Assembly (NCBI RefSeq): GCF_023898865.1
Contig: NZ_JAGSOV010000050.1
Coordinates: 38,201 to 102,200, forward strand
Origin: Pseudonocardia humida
GTDB lineage: Bacteria; Actinomycetota; Actinomycetes; Mycobacteriales; Pseudonocardiaceae
Direction: 5' to 3'
DNA: 64,000 nucleotides
Below are positions 34,520-43,200 of this stretch, one piece after another. Each line of letters opens with the position of its first letter. The first letter of the stretch is position 1. The notes under the pieces were generated by a model. The model saw only the letters and a program-made list of their open reading frames with translations. It searched no databases and had not been told where the DNA came from. The translations under genes were made by a program, and so were the position numbers.

Positions 34520-35505
34520 TGGCCGGGCAGTCGGATCAGCCGCGTCGGTCGGGTTGGTCGCGGACCGGTAGGACGGCGCAGGAGTTGTTGGCCGTGTTCG
34601 AGGCGTGGTCGACGCGGTCGCTGTTCACCCGGTTCGCCGCCGAGGCCGCCGCCGAGGGCGACGCGCGGCGGGCCGAGACGCTGCGCGCCATCGCGGAGGC
34701 CGAACGCGAGGTCGATGCGCTGGACGCGTTGGGCGCGCAGCACGAGTTGGCGCGCGAGTTGTGCAGCGTGGAGTGGTTGACGGTGCGGGCCGCGCGGGAG
34801 GCCGGGGCCTCTTGGTCGCAGATCGCGCAGGCCACCGGCACCGGCGCGGTCCGGGCCCGGGAGGCGTTCCTGGACATCGTCGAGGCCCAGCACCACTACG
34901 GGTTCCTCTCCGACACCGACGCCGAGGGCTTCCGGGCCGCGGCGGGCCGGTGGACCGACGAGCTGCGCCCGGACACCCCACCGCAGGTGCTCGCCGAGAT
35001 CGAACAGGCGAGCGCTGCGGGTGACCAGGACCGGCTTGCCGCGTTGCGGGTCGTGTGGTGGGACACCGACCATCACCCCCACCACACCGGCCGCGACACC
35101 GGCGGCGACACCGACCGCGAGGACGACGACGGGGACGGCGGGGCCGAAGTCGGGGGCGCGGCGGGCCCGCAGCCCGAGCCGGACAGCGGCGGTGATGCGG
35201 CCACCGCGGATCCGGGCGTCGACGAGACCGGCGACGGGCCCGATGATGCTGCGGCCCGCGCTGTCGCTGAGGAAGTAGCCGGAGACCCCGGTAGCGGGAT
35301 GGACCCGCTCGATCACGCCCACGCGTCGGTCACCGCTGCCGGTTGGGCCGAGGTGGCTGCCCGGGCCGAGGTGAGCGTCGGGGGGACCGAGCGAGCGGTC
35401 GGTATCGAGGCCGACGCCGAGGAGGGCACCGAACACGACGTCGACCACGACCAGGCCTACGCCGGGGATGTCGTCGAGTCGGCCGGGGCGGAGTGGTCGA
35501 GGTGA
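34519..35505 (+). CDS. Transfer-operon protein with HTH-like helix and DPLD motif
   Basis: A 328-residue protein with ATG at 34519 overlapping the previous stop. Residues 20-150 are helical (ELLAVFEAWSTRSLFTRFAA, VDALDALGAQHELARELCSV) and include a likely HTH, GASWSQIAQATGTGAVRARE, as in plasmid regulators. From residue 180 the chain is acidic and disordered. Near 262 it carries DPLDHAHASVTAAGWAEVAA, the motif shared with five other proteins of this operon. Function unknown; it may bind the coupling ATPase or DNA. Confidence 0.65.
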   Translation: MAGQSDQPRRSGWSRTGRTAQELLAVFEAWSTRSLFTRFAAEAAAEGDARRAETLRAIAEAEREVDALDALGAQHELARELCSVEWLTVRAAREAGASWSQIAQATGTGAVRAREAFLDIVEAQHHYGFLSDTDAEGFRAAAGRWTDELRPDTPPQVLAEIEQASAAGDQDRLAALRVVWWDTDHHPHHTGRDTGGDTDREDDDGDGGAEVGGAAGPQPEPDSGGDAATADPGVDETGDGPDDAAARAVAEEVAGDPGSGMDPLDHAHASVTAAGWAEVAARAEVSVGGTERAVGIEADAEEGTEHDVDHDQAYAGDVVESAGAEWSR

Positions 35506-35915
35506 GCATCCCGCACCTGGCGTCGGGTCGCCCGGACCTACATGTGGTCGACGTCAACGCGTTGGAGCCGTGCACGGCGGTGTCGGCGGCCCGGCAGATC
35601 GCCGAGCACATCGGCTGCACCCGGTCCGAGGGCGAGGCGATGGTGGGCCGCTACCTGGATGAGGTGTCCGAGCAGGTCGGGTGCTCGGTGCACCAGTGGG
35701 GCTTGGACGCCCACGACCTGGCCGCGATCCTCACCGACAACGGCCACCCGGTCACCGGCACCGACGAGCTGCCCGATCCGCTCGACCGCGCCGGTGAGTC
35801 GGTCGCCGACGCCGCACACGCCGCCGCCCAGGCCGAGACCAGCCAGCACACCGATGCCGGGGCGGCGCAGCAGACCGACACCGACGGCGATACCGCCGCG
35901 GACAGCAACGGCTGA
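35502..35915 (+). CDS. Small acidic transfer-operon protein with DPLD motif
   Basis: A 137-residue protein; its GTG overlaps the previous stop (GTGA). The first 85 residues look folded (VDVNALEPCTAVSAARQIAE, EAMVGRYLDEVSEQVGCSVH), after which DPLDRAGESVADAAHAAAQA begins at residue 92 and leads into an Asp/Thr-rich tail. Not recognised outside this operon. Confidence 0.6.
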   Translation: MSIPHLASGRPDLHVVDVNALEPCTAVSAARQIAEHIGCTRSEGEAMVGRYLDEVSEQVGCSVHQWGLDAHDLAAILTDNGHPVTGTDELPDPLDRAGESVADAAHAAAQAETSQHTDAGAAQQTDTDGDTAADSNG

Positions 35916-36091
35916 CCGCCCACCGCCCCGAGGGAGCGCCCGCCAGCGCCCGCCGATGGCGCCCATGCGGCGACCCGGGGCGACGCCGGCAGGCAGGTCC
36001 CTGTCGCGAGCACGAACCCACGCACGAGCAGACGAGTTCCGCCGTCGGCGCCGACCCGGGTGTCCACGGCGGCCAACGGAGGAGGAAACGC

Positions 36092-36385
36092 ATGTTCAAC
36101 GACACCGAGCGCGTCGTGCACGACCTGGATCACCGTTACGGGCTGGGCTACGACCGGCTCACCGACGGGCTCGCCGAGATCCCACCGGTCGGTCAGCCGA
36201 TCTGCGACCAGGCCCCGAGCGACGCGCTCGACCAGGCCCGCGCCGCGGTCGACGCGGCCGACGCCGCCGCCGAGGCCGCCCAGACCGGCGAGCGCGCCTA
36301 CGACCGCGACGACGGGGACACCGACGGCGCCGAGGACGGCGCAGGCGAGGCCGACAGCAGCACCGACAGCGACGGGCGCGACTGA
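36092..36385 (+). CDS. Small acidic transfer-operon protein with DPLD motif
   Basis: A 97-residue protein with ATG at 36092 behind GGAGGA. A short folded start (MFNDTERVVHDLDHRYGLGY) is followed by the motif DALDQARAAVDAADAAAEAA at residue 44 and an Asp/Gly-rich tail. The 176 bases before it are non-coding. Function unknown. Confidence 0.55.
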   Translation: MFNDTERVVHDLDHRYGLGYDRLTDGLAEIPPVGQPICDQAPSDALDQARAAVDAADAAAEAAQTGERAYDRDDGDTDGAEDGAGEADSSTDSDGRD

Positions 36386-36525
36386 CCAACCGCATCACCC
36401 ACCCCCTGCCTTGTCCGGGCACGGCAGCCGGGCCAGCACACCCCGGCTGCCATCCCGGCCCTCTCCTGACCACCCACCAGCCACAGCCATCAACCCGGCC
36501 AGCGCGCCGGAAGGGGACACCCGTC

Positions 36526-37284
36526 ATGAGCGAGCACACGACTCCGCAGCCCGCCGAGGACCTGGCCGCCGCGATCGCCGCGGTGATGGCCGACTTCCGC
36601 GCCGAGGACCCAGCCCGGGCGCACCTGAACAGCACCGAGATCATCGACGAGACCCTCGCCGAGCTCGACCCCGACGACATCACGACCCTGGTCGACACCG
36701 GGGACATGAGCGACGAGGTCGCTCAGGCCTACCGCACCGTGCTCGATACCCCGCTCGATCAGCTGCACACCGTACTGAACGGGGACACGACGGCGCTGAC
36801 CGCCCGCGATGGGGCCGCGACCGGTGAGGACACCGGTGAGGGCACCAGTCACGGCGGCCCCCTCCCCGTGGAATGCACCGACCTCACGTCGCAGACCGCA
36901 GCCGGTGCCCGGTCGGACTCGCGGGAGGTGGTCGGCCTGGTCTGCCCGGAGTGCGGGGAGGACGCCGTCGAGCAGGCCCCGACCGCGTTGACCCCGTATG
37001 AGGCGCTGGGCGAGGAGACGCCCGGCTACTGCCACCCGGACGGGGAGCCGCTGTGCCCGGTGATGGGCTCGCACGGTTACCCACCGGCCGACCCGGTCGA
37101 GGTCCTGGCCGACGAGAGCGCCGACGAGATCCCCGACGAGAGCGGCGGGGACCCGCTGCGGCAGGCCTGTGCCGCGGTCGCTGCAGCCGACCACGCCGCG
37201 GAGGCCAGCGCCGGTTGCACTGACAGCTCGGTGGGCTCCGACGACGGCGGCGAGGCCGTGAGTGAGCAGGGGTGGGAACGGTGA
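36526..37284 (+). CDS. Transfer-operon protein with two-Cys block and DPLD motif
   Basis: A 252-residue protein; ATG at 36526 has GAAGGGGA upstream. The N-terminal part is helical and acidic (DLAAAIAAVMADFRAEDPAR, EIIDETLAELDPDDITTLVD). A central CPECGEDA-...-YCHPDGEPLCPVMG block could bind zinc. The motif DPLRQACAAVAAADHAAEAS starts at residue 209. The end overlaps the next GTG. Not recognised. Confidence 0.6.
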   Translation: MSEHTTPQPAEDLAAAIAAVMADFRAEDPARAHLNSTEIIDETLAELDPDDITTLVDTGDMSDEVAQAYRTVLDTPLDQLHTVLNGDTTALTARDGAATGEDTGEGTSHGGPLPVECTDLTSQTAAGARSDSREVVGLVCPECGEDAVEQAPTALTPYEALGEETPGYCHPDGEPLCPVMGSHGYPPADPVEVLADESADEIPDESGGDPLRQACAAVAAADHAAEASAGCTDSSVGSDDGGEAVSEQGWER

Positions 37285-37772
37285 CCGCCGCCGACAGTGA
37301 CCGGGGCAGCGGTCGGGGTGTCGACGCGAACGGCACCGGCGCGGGCGCGGGCGCGGTCGACGAGATCGAGTGCGATCTCGTGGCGGCCAACCAGCGGTTG
37401 GGCGAGGCGTTGACCGAGATCGGGATGGCCCTCGGGCTGCCTCGCCCGAGCGCCGAGCACTCCTGGGGCAAGGCCGAGATCCTCGCTCGGATCCACGAGT
37501 GCCACCCTGCGGGCCCGCCCGGGCAGGCCGGACAGGGCCCGGCGGACGGCGGTGATGTGCCGCCGGCGGACATGGCCGGTGACGGAAGTGATCAGGGTGG
37601 GGCCGATCCGCTGGACGTGGCCCGGGCGGCTGTCGCCGCCGCTGATCAGGCCGAGCGCATCGACCACGCCGAGCGCACCGAGACCACGACCGGCTCGGCG
37701 ACCACCGCCGACCTCGAGACGGCCTGCAGTGCAGCCCCCGGCGCGGCGGATCTGTGGGACGGAGGACGATGA
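37281..37772 (+). CDS. Small transfer-operon protein with DPLD motif
   Basis: GTG at 37281 overlaps the previous stop, as elsewhere in this operon; GTG at 37272 is possible. The 163-residue product has one folded-looking block (CDLVAANQRLGEALTEIGMA, EHSWGKAEILARIHECHP) and then DPLDVARAAVAAADQAERID from residue 109. Its stop overlaps the next ATG. Function unknown. Confidence 0.6.
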   Translation: MTAADSDRGSGRGVDANGTGAGAGAVDEIECDLVAANQRLGEALTEIGMALGLPRPSAEHSWGKAEILARIHECHPAGPPGQAGQGPADGGDVPPADMAGDGSDQGGADPLDVARAAVAAADQAERIDHAERTETTTGSATTADLETACSAAPGAADLWDGGR

Positions 37773-38449
37773 CCGCACCGATTCCCGCACCACCCCCCGC
37801 AGGGACCGGCCCGGATGGTGCCCACGGCAGTGACCCGGCCGCCGCCGCGGTCGCCGGGCTGGCCCGCGAGGTCGAGGAACTGCGCAAGCGCCTCGAACCC
37901 CTGATCCAGACCCCGGCCCGGGTGGACGCACTCGCCCGGCTGGTCGCCCAGCTCGCCGACACCGTCACCGCGTTGACCGCACGCTCCGCCGTCGCGGCGC
38001 CGCCGTCGTGGCTGATGGCCCCCACCGACCCCGAACACACTCGCGAGTTGCTCGACGCGCTGACCGGGTGGATGGCCCAGGTGTATCTGCGCTACGCCGA
38101 CGCCTCCGAGGCGTTGCCGGAGCGCTGGTGCTGGCACCCCGACGTCGTCGAGGAACTCCTCTGGTTGATGCACGCCTGGCTGGCCGCCTACCAGGGCAAG
38201 CACGCCTCGGTGCAGCTCGTGGGGGACTGGCACGACCGCCAACGCCCCGGCGTCGTGCGGCGCATCAGCAAGGTCGCGGGGCGGTGTTCGCGGGAGAACC
38301 ACCAGACCCGCCACGGCTGGACCAGCACCCCCACCGCCGCGCCGGTCGTGCCCTCGCTGGACGGGCTGGACGCGATCGCCGACTGGTGGGGCACCGGCCG
38401 CGAGCAGACCGCACCCGAACCCGCCGTGACCGCAGGGGCCCGGACATGA
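37769..38449 (+). CDS. DUF4913-like plasmid/ICE protein
   Basis: A 226-residue protein with ATG at 37769 after GGAGGA. An N-terminal coiled stretch (LAREVEELRKRLEPLIQTPA) precedes the block LTGWMAQVYLRYADASEALP, RWCWHPDVVEELLWLMHAWL, which is the pattern of DUF4913 proteins found on actinomycete plasmids and elements. It lacks the DPLD motif that its neighbours carry. Role unknown. The stop overlaps the next ATG (ATGA). Confidence 0.6.
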   Translation: MTAPIPAPPPAGTGPDGAHGSDPAAAAVAGLAREVEELRKRLEPLIQTPARVDALARLVAQLADTVTALTARSAVAAPPSWLMAPTDPEHTRELLDALTGWMAQVYLRYADASEALPERWCWHPDVVEELLWLMHAWLAAYQGKHASVQLVGDWHDRQRPGVVRRISKVAGRCSRENHQTRHGWTSTPTAAPVVPSLDGLDAIADWWGTGREQTAPEPAVTAGART

Positions 38450-39228
38450 CTGCCGACGCCGCGACGGCCGAGGTAGCGGCTGTGGAACCGATGGTGCGGG
38501 CGATCTGCCGCAATCGACTGGGCCACCACGCCGGCGATGACGTCGCGCAGCGGGTGCTTCTGCGGATCTGGCAGAGCCTCGACCGCGGCCGCGAGTTCGA
38601 CAACCTGCACACCTACGCGGCTGCTTCGGCTCGCTACGAGTCGATGCCCGACAGCGTCCGCCGCGCCGGTCGCCGACCTGAGCCGCTCGCCAGCGGGGAG
38701 CTCGTCGACTTCTGGGCCGACCCGGCACCCGGGCCGGCCGAGCAGGTCGAGCGCACCGAGCAGGCCGCCGCCGCAGCGGCCCGGGTCGAGGATCTGCTCG
38801 GGCAGCTGACGCCGGGGCAGGCGCAGGCGCTGCGGGCCACGGTGCTGGCCGAGCGGAGCACCGACGAGGCCGCGCGCGAACTGGGCTTGAAGCCGACCTC
38901 GGTGCGTTCGGCGCAGGTCCGAGCGATGGCCCGGCTCCGCGAGCTGTGCGGGGCCCGCTCGACTAACCCGCTGGCCTCAAACCGGACGTCCGCCGAACGC
39001 GGCAAGCACGCCTGGCAGCTCGAACGAGCCCGGCTCGCTGCCCGGCAGGCCGATGCCGACGGCGGATCGGACGAGGCGCACAGCACGGATGACCCGGTGG
39101 ACCTTGCCCGGGCTGCCGCCGTGACGGCCGACCACGCGGTCCACCAGCTCGCTCACCCGGTGCCCAGCGACGAGCAAGCCGCCGAGCGAGCTGAGAGCGA
39201 TGACGACGATGCGGGGTGGCAACGATGA
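38446..39228 (+). CDS. Sigma-70-like protein of the transfer operon, with DPLD motif
   Basis: A 260-residue protein. Residues 10-60 resemble sigma region 2 (AICRNRLGHHAGDDVAQRVL, LRIWQSLDRGREFDNLHTYA) and 105-165 region 4 (LLGQLTPGQAQALRATVLAE, TDEAARELGLKPTSVRSAQV). The C-terminal 90 residues are extra and carry DPVDLARAAAVTADHAVHQL near 216. It could be a true ECF-type factor for the element's genes or a sigma-derived DNA-binding protein. The DPLD-type tail ties it to the other operon proteins. Confidence 0.7.
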   Translation: MTADAATAEVAAVEPMVRAICRNRLGHHAGDDVAQRVLLRIWQSLDRGREFDNLHTYAAASARYESMPDSVRRAGRRPEPLASGELVDFWADPAPGPAEQVERTEQAAAAAARVEDLLGQLTPGQAQALRATVLAERSTDEAARELGLKPTSVRSAQVRAMARLRELCGARSTNPLASNRTSAERGKHAWQLERARLAARQADADGGSDEAHSTDDPVDLARAAAVTADHAVHQLAHPVPSDEQAAERAESDDDDAGWQR

Positions 39229-39986
39229 CGAGCCAGCACCATGCCCGCCAGCCGGGCCGCCTGCCACGCGCGATGCTGTGGCTCCCCGGGCTGGTGGTCG
39301 CACTCGGCGCCGCGATAGCCACCGTGCACGGCCTCTACGAGGTCGCCGCGGCAGCCGGGGTGCCGGCCGGGATCGCGTGGCTCTACCCGCTGATCACCGA
39401 CGGGCTCGCTCTCGTCGCCTACACCGCCACGGCCCGCCTGGTCGGACCCGGCCGCCGCTACGCGTGGATCGTCGTCGCGCTCGCTGCCGGGCTCTCCGGG
39501 CTCGCTCAGGCGGTCTACCTCGCCAACCCCGTCGCGTCCGGCGACGCGGAGCTGGCGGTCGACCCGGTGCTGCGCTTCGGCGTCGGAGCATGGCCGGCGG
39601 TCGCCGCCGCGATCGTTGCGCACCTGCTGTACCTCCTGGCGGTTGAACACCCAGACGCCGCACCGACCGAGCCGGAACATTCAAGTGTTCAGCCGGTCGC
39701 GCCGGCGCCTGAACTCTCGGCGGCCGAACCTTGGACTGCTGTACAGCGCTCCCAGCTACCGCAGGACGTGCCTGGCCGCCGTCGCTCAGCGGCGTTGAAC
39801 ACCCTGGAAGCCGGACCGGTCGTCGTCTCCCGGGCAGCTGTGTCCCCGGCCCGGGACCGGGCGGCGGCTGCTGCCGCCTCCTACGTCGAGGAGCACGGCC
39901 ACGTCCCCACGGTCTCCGAACTCGAACGTCGCGCGCAGGTCTCCCGTGGCACCGCCGCGACCGTCCTGAAGGACCTCCGCAACTGA
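39225..39986 (+). CDS. SpdB-like DUF2637 membrane protein
   Basis: A 253-residue protein; ATG overlaps the previous stop. Four membrane helices fill residues 15-140, with the DUF2637 hallmark VHGLYEVAAAAGVPAGIAWL and LYPLITDGLALVAYTATARL. A soluble part ends in an HTH-like helix pair (VPTVSELERRAQVSRGTAAT). DUF2637/SpdB proteins act in plasmid spread between hyphae in Streptomyces elements. It is the last gene before the possible oriT. Confidence 0.8.
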   Translation: MTSQHHARQPGRLPRAMLWLPGLVVALGAAIATVHGLYEVAAAAGVPAGIAWLYPLITDGLALVAYTATARLVGPGRRYAWIVVALAAGLSGLAQAVYLANPVASGDAELAVDPVLRFGVGAWPAVAAAIVAHLLYLLAVEHPDAAPTEPEHSSVQPVAPAPELSAAEPWTAVQRSQLPQDVPGRRRSAALNTLEAGPVVVSRAAVSPARDRAAAAAASYVEEHGHVPTVSELERRAQVSRGTAATVLKDLRN

Positions 39987-40274
39987 TCACCCAACACCAG
40001 CGCCGAGACCCCGACGAGGCGACTCACGCATGATCATCTCAGCCGACACCACCACGACCATCAGCCACGACCCAGCATCAGCTACCCGAATCTCGTACTA
40101 CTCCACACGCATCAACCACTCATCTGAATGCCGAGAAACAGGAACAAGATCAAGGCGACCACACCTAGGCATCACGATCCGAGGGGTGGCGCCGGCCTTC
40201 GGCCGGCGCCGTGACCGCTCCACGAGCCCGACGAGCGTTGTTGATCACTTGATGATCATGACGAGGTGGTCGAG
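39987..40274. other. Candidate oriT region upstream of the relaxase gene
   Basis: The longest gap in the transfer region, less GC-rich than its flanks and free of credible genes. It contains a perfect hairpin GGCGCCGGCC-TTC-GGCCGGCGCC (40188-40210) and, next to the gene, TTGATCACTTGATGATCA with repeated TGATCA/TGATGATCA elements. Relaxase genes often lie beside their nick region, so this is where I would place oriT; no nick motif is recognised. The hairpin could instead end the preceding operon. Confidence 0.45.
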
Positions 40275-43200
40275 ATGCTGAGGGTCAGCCGTGGCTACTC
40301 GCCCGAGTACCTCCTCAGAGAGGTCGCCACCGGTCGCGAGAACTACTACACCGGCGCGGTCACCGACGGCGAGCCGCCGGGCCGGTGGTGGGGCGCCGGC
40401 GCCGAGAAGCTCGGTCTCACCGGCCTGGTCGACGCGCAGGACATGCGCGCGCTCTACGAGCGGTACCTCGATCCGCGCCACGAGGCGTTCCGCGACCCGG
40501 CGCGGTGGGACGAGGTGCCGACGCTCGGCCACACCGGCCGGCGCTACCTGTCCGAGGACGAGTTGTACGGCCAGGCGCTTGAACGCGAGCCGGACGCCTC
40601 GGCTGAACGGCGCGCTGAACTCCGTACGGAGGCCGGCAAGGCCGCGCGGCACAACGTCGCGTTCCTGGATGTGACGTTCAGCGTTCAGAAGTCGGTGACG
40701 CTGCTCCACACGGCGTTCGAGGCCCAGGAGGTCGCCGCCCGCAACGGCGGCGGCCACGAGACGGCCGCGGCGTGGGGCCAGTTCCGCCAGGCCGTCGAGG
40801 ACGCGATCTGGGCCGGGAACAACGCGGCGCTCGGCTACCTGGCCGACAACGCTGGCTACGCCCGGGTCGGGCACCACGGCGGAGCGGCCGGCCGGTTCGT
40901 CGACGCGCACGATTGGGTCGTCGCCTCGTTCTTCCAGCACGACTCCCGCGACCGGGACCCGCAGCTGCACATCCACAACCCGATCCTCAACCGCGTCGAG
41001 GGCCCGGACGGCAAGTGGCGCACGCTCGACTCGCGCGCGATCCACCGGTTCCGGCCGGCCGCCGCCGCGGTCGCCGAGCGGACCACCGAGGAGCGGCTGA
41101 CCCATGCGCTCGGCCTCCTGGTCGCCACCAGACCCGACGGGAAGTCGCGCGAGGTGGTCGGTGTCGACGCCGAGGCCATGGCGCTGATCTCGTCGCGTCG
41201 CCGGGCGGTGACGGCGAAGGCCGACGAGTTGATCGCCGCGTTCGAGGTCCGCTATGGCCGCGCGCCGAACGGCCTGGAGCGCGACCGGCTGTGCCAGCAG
41301 GCCACGCTCATCACCCGCAAGGCGAAGTCGCACGACGGCGAGTCCCGCGAGCAGCTGCTCGACCGCGTCGACGCCCAGCTGCGCGGCGAGGTCGCCGGGG
41401 GACTGGCCGGCGTCGCGCACCAGGCGCTCGCAGCGCGTGAGCAGGCGCCGGCGCCGCACACCTGGTCGCCGACAGCGGTGATCGAGACGGCGCTGGCCGA
41501 CGTCCAGGAGCGCAAGGCCGCGTGGACGCGAGCCGACTTGATGCGGGCCGTCAACACCGCGCTCCCGGACTGCCTCGGGCTGCCGGACGGCGCCCGCGTG
41601 GCCGAGCTGCTTGACCAGCTAACCGACGAGGGCCTGCGCTACGCCGTCCCGCTCGACGCGTCGCGGCCCGGTCACGAGAGCCTGCCGGCCGAGATGCGGC
41701 TCGCCAACGGCGAGTCCGTCTACCAGGCGGCCGGCGCGCGGCTGTACGTCACGCCTGATCACGTCCACACCGAGCGGATGTTGGTCGCAGCCACGACGGC
41801 CGGCGGCGCGGCAGCTCTCCCGCCTGAGGTCGCTCGGCGGTTCGTCGACCAGCTCGCCGCGTCCGGCATCGAGTTGGGTCTCGATCAGGCCGCGGCAGTC
41901 CGCGGGGTGCTGACGTCCGGCGCACGTGTCGAGTCGTTGGTCGGCCCAGCCGGCACCGGAAAGTCGTTCGTCGTCGGGACCTTGGCCCGCGCGTGGACCG
42001 ATCCGGAGTTCACCGGTGGCGCCAACCGGCGGGTGTTCGGGCTCGCCACCAGCCAGATCGCTACCGACGTGCTGACGGGCGAAGGGCTGACGGCTCGCAA
42101 CGTCGCCCGCTGGCTGGCGACGCAGGAGCGGCTCACCGCCGGGCCGAGTAGCTCGCCGGGGCCGGCCGACGAGGACCGGCTGTGGCGGCTGCGCGCCGGC
42201 GATCTCGTGGTCGTCGACGAGTCAGCGATGACGGACACCGCCGCACTCGCGGCTATCCACCGCTATGTCGACGCCGCCGACGCCAAGCTCCTGCTGGTCG
42301 GCGACCACCGCCAGCTCGCCGCGGTCGGCGCCGGCGGCGGCATGGAGCTGCTCGCTGCGTCGGGCGCACGGTACGAGCTGGCCGAGGCCCGCCGGTTCGC
42401 CGCGCCGTGGGAGCAGCAGGCGTCGCTTCGGCTCCGCGCCGGCGATGGCACCGTGCTGCGCGACTACCACCAGCACGGCCGCGTGCTGGACTCCGGAACA
42501 ACCGACCAGGCCGAGCAGACCGCCACGTCCGCGTGGCTCGGCGACACGCTCGCCGGCCGCCACTCGGTCCTGCTGGTCGACACGAATGAACAGGCGGCGC
42601 GGCTCTCCGCGCAGTTGCGGGCCGAACTCGTGCGGCTGGGGCGCGTCGAGGAGCGCGGCGTGCCGCTCGGGCTGCAGGGCACCTACGCCGGCGCCGGCGA
42701 TCTCGTGCAGGCCCGCCGCAACGGCTGGCACCTCGCCGGCCAGGAGGGCAACCGGCGCGGGCCGATCAACCGCGAGACCTACCGGGTGCTCGCCACCCGC
42801 GAGGACGGCGGGCTCGAGGTGGCGCCGGTCGTCGGCGGCGAGCGGATGGTGCTGCCCGGCGACTACGTGTCTGAGCACGTTGCTCTCGGCTACGCGTCCA
42901 CAGTGCACGCGGCCCAGGGCATCACCGTCGACACCAGCCACTCGGTGATCACGCCCAACACCGGTCCGGCCGCGCTCTACGTCGGCATGACCCGCGGCCG
43001 ACACGCCAACACGGCCCACGTCGCCACCACCGCGACGGTCGACGACCCCTCCCAGGGTGGCGAACGGCAGGCGCTGCACCGTGACCCGCTCTCCGTCCTG
43101 GACTCGATCCTGGACACCGCCGACCAGGCTGCGTCTCGATCCGCGCTCGCGACCGCGACGGAGTCGGCCGAGGAAGCCGAGTCGGTCCGCACGCCGGCCG

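Noticed and set aside
35542..36525. Upstream extension of the frame that ends at 37284
   Set aside because: It overlaps two other supported genes, is Arg/Pro/Thr-rich without protein character, and a good ATG with ribosome site exists at 36526.
40188..40210. Perfect hairpin as a simple terminator of the spdB operon
   Set aside because: There is no T-run and it is over 200 bases after the last stop, next to the relaxase gene, so a transfer-origin role is at least as likely.
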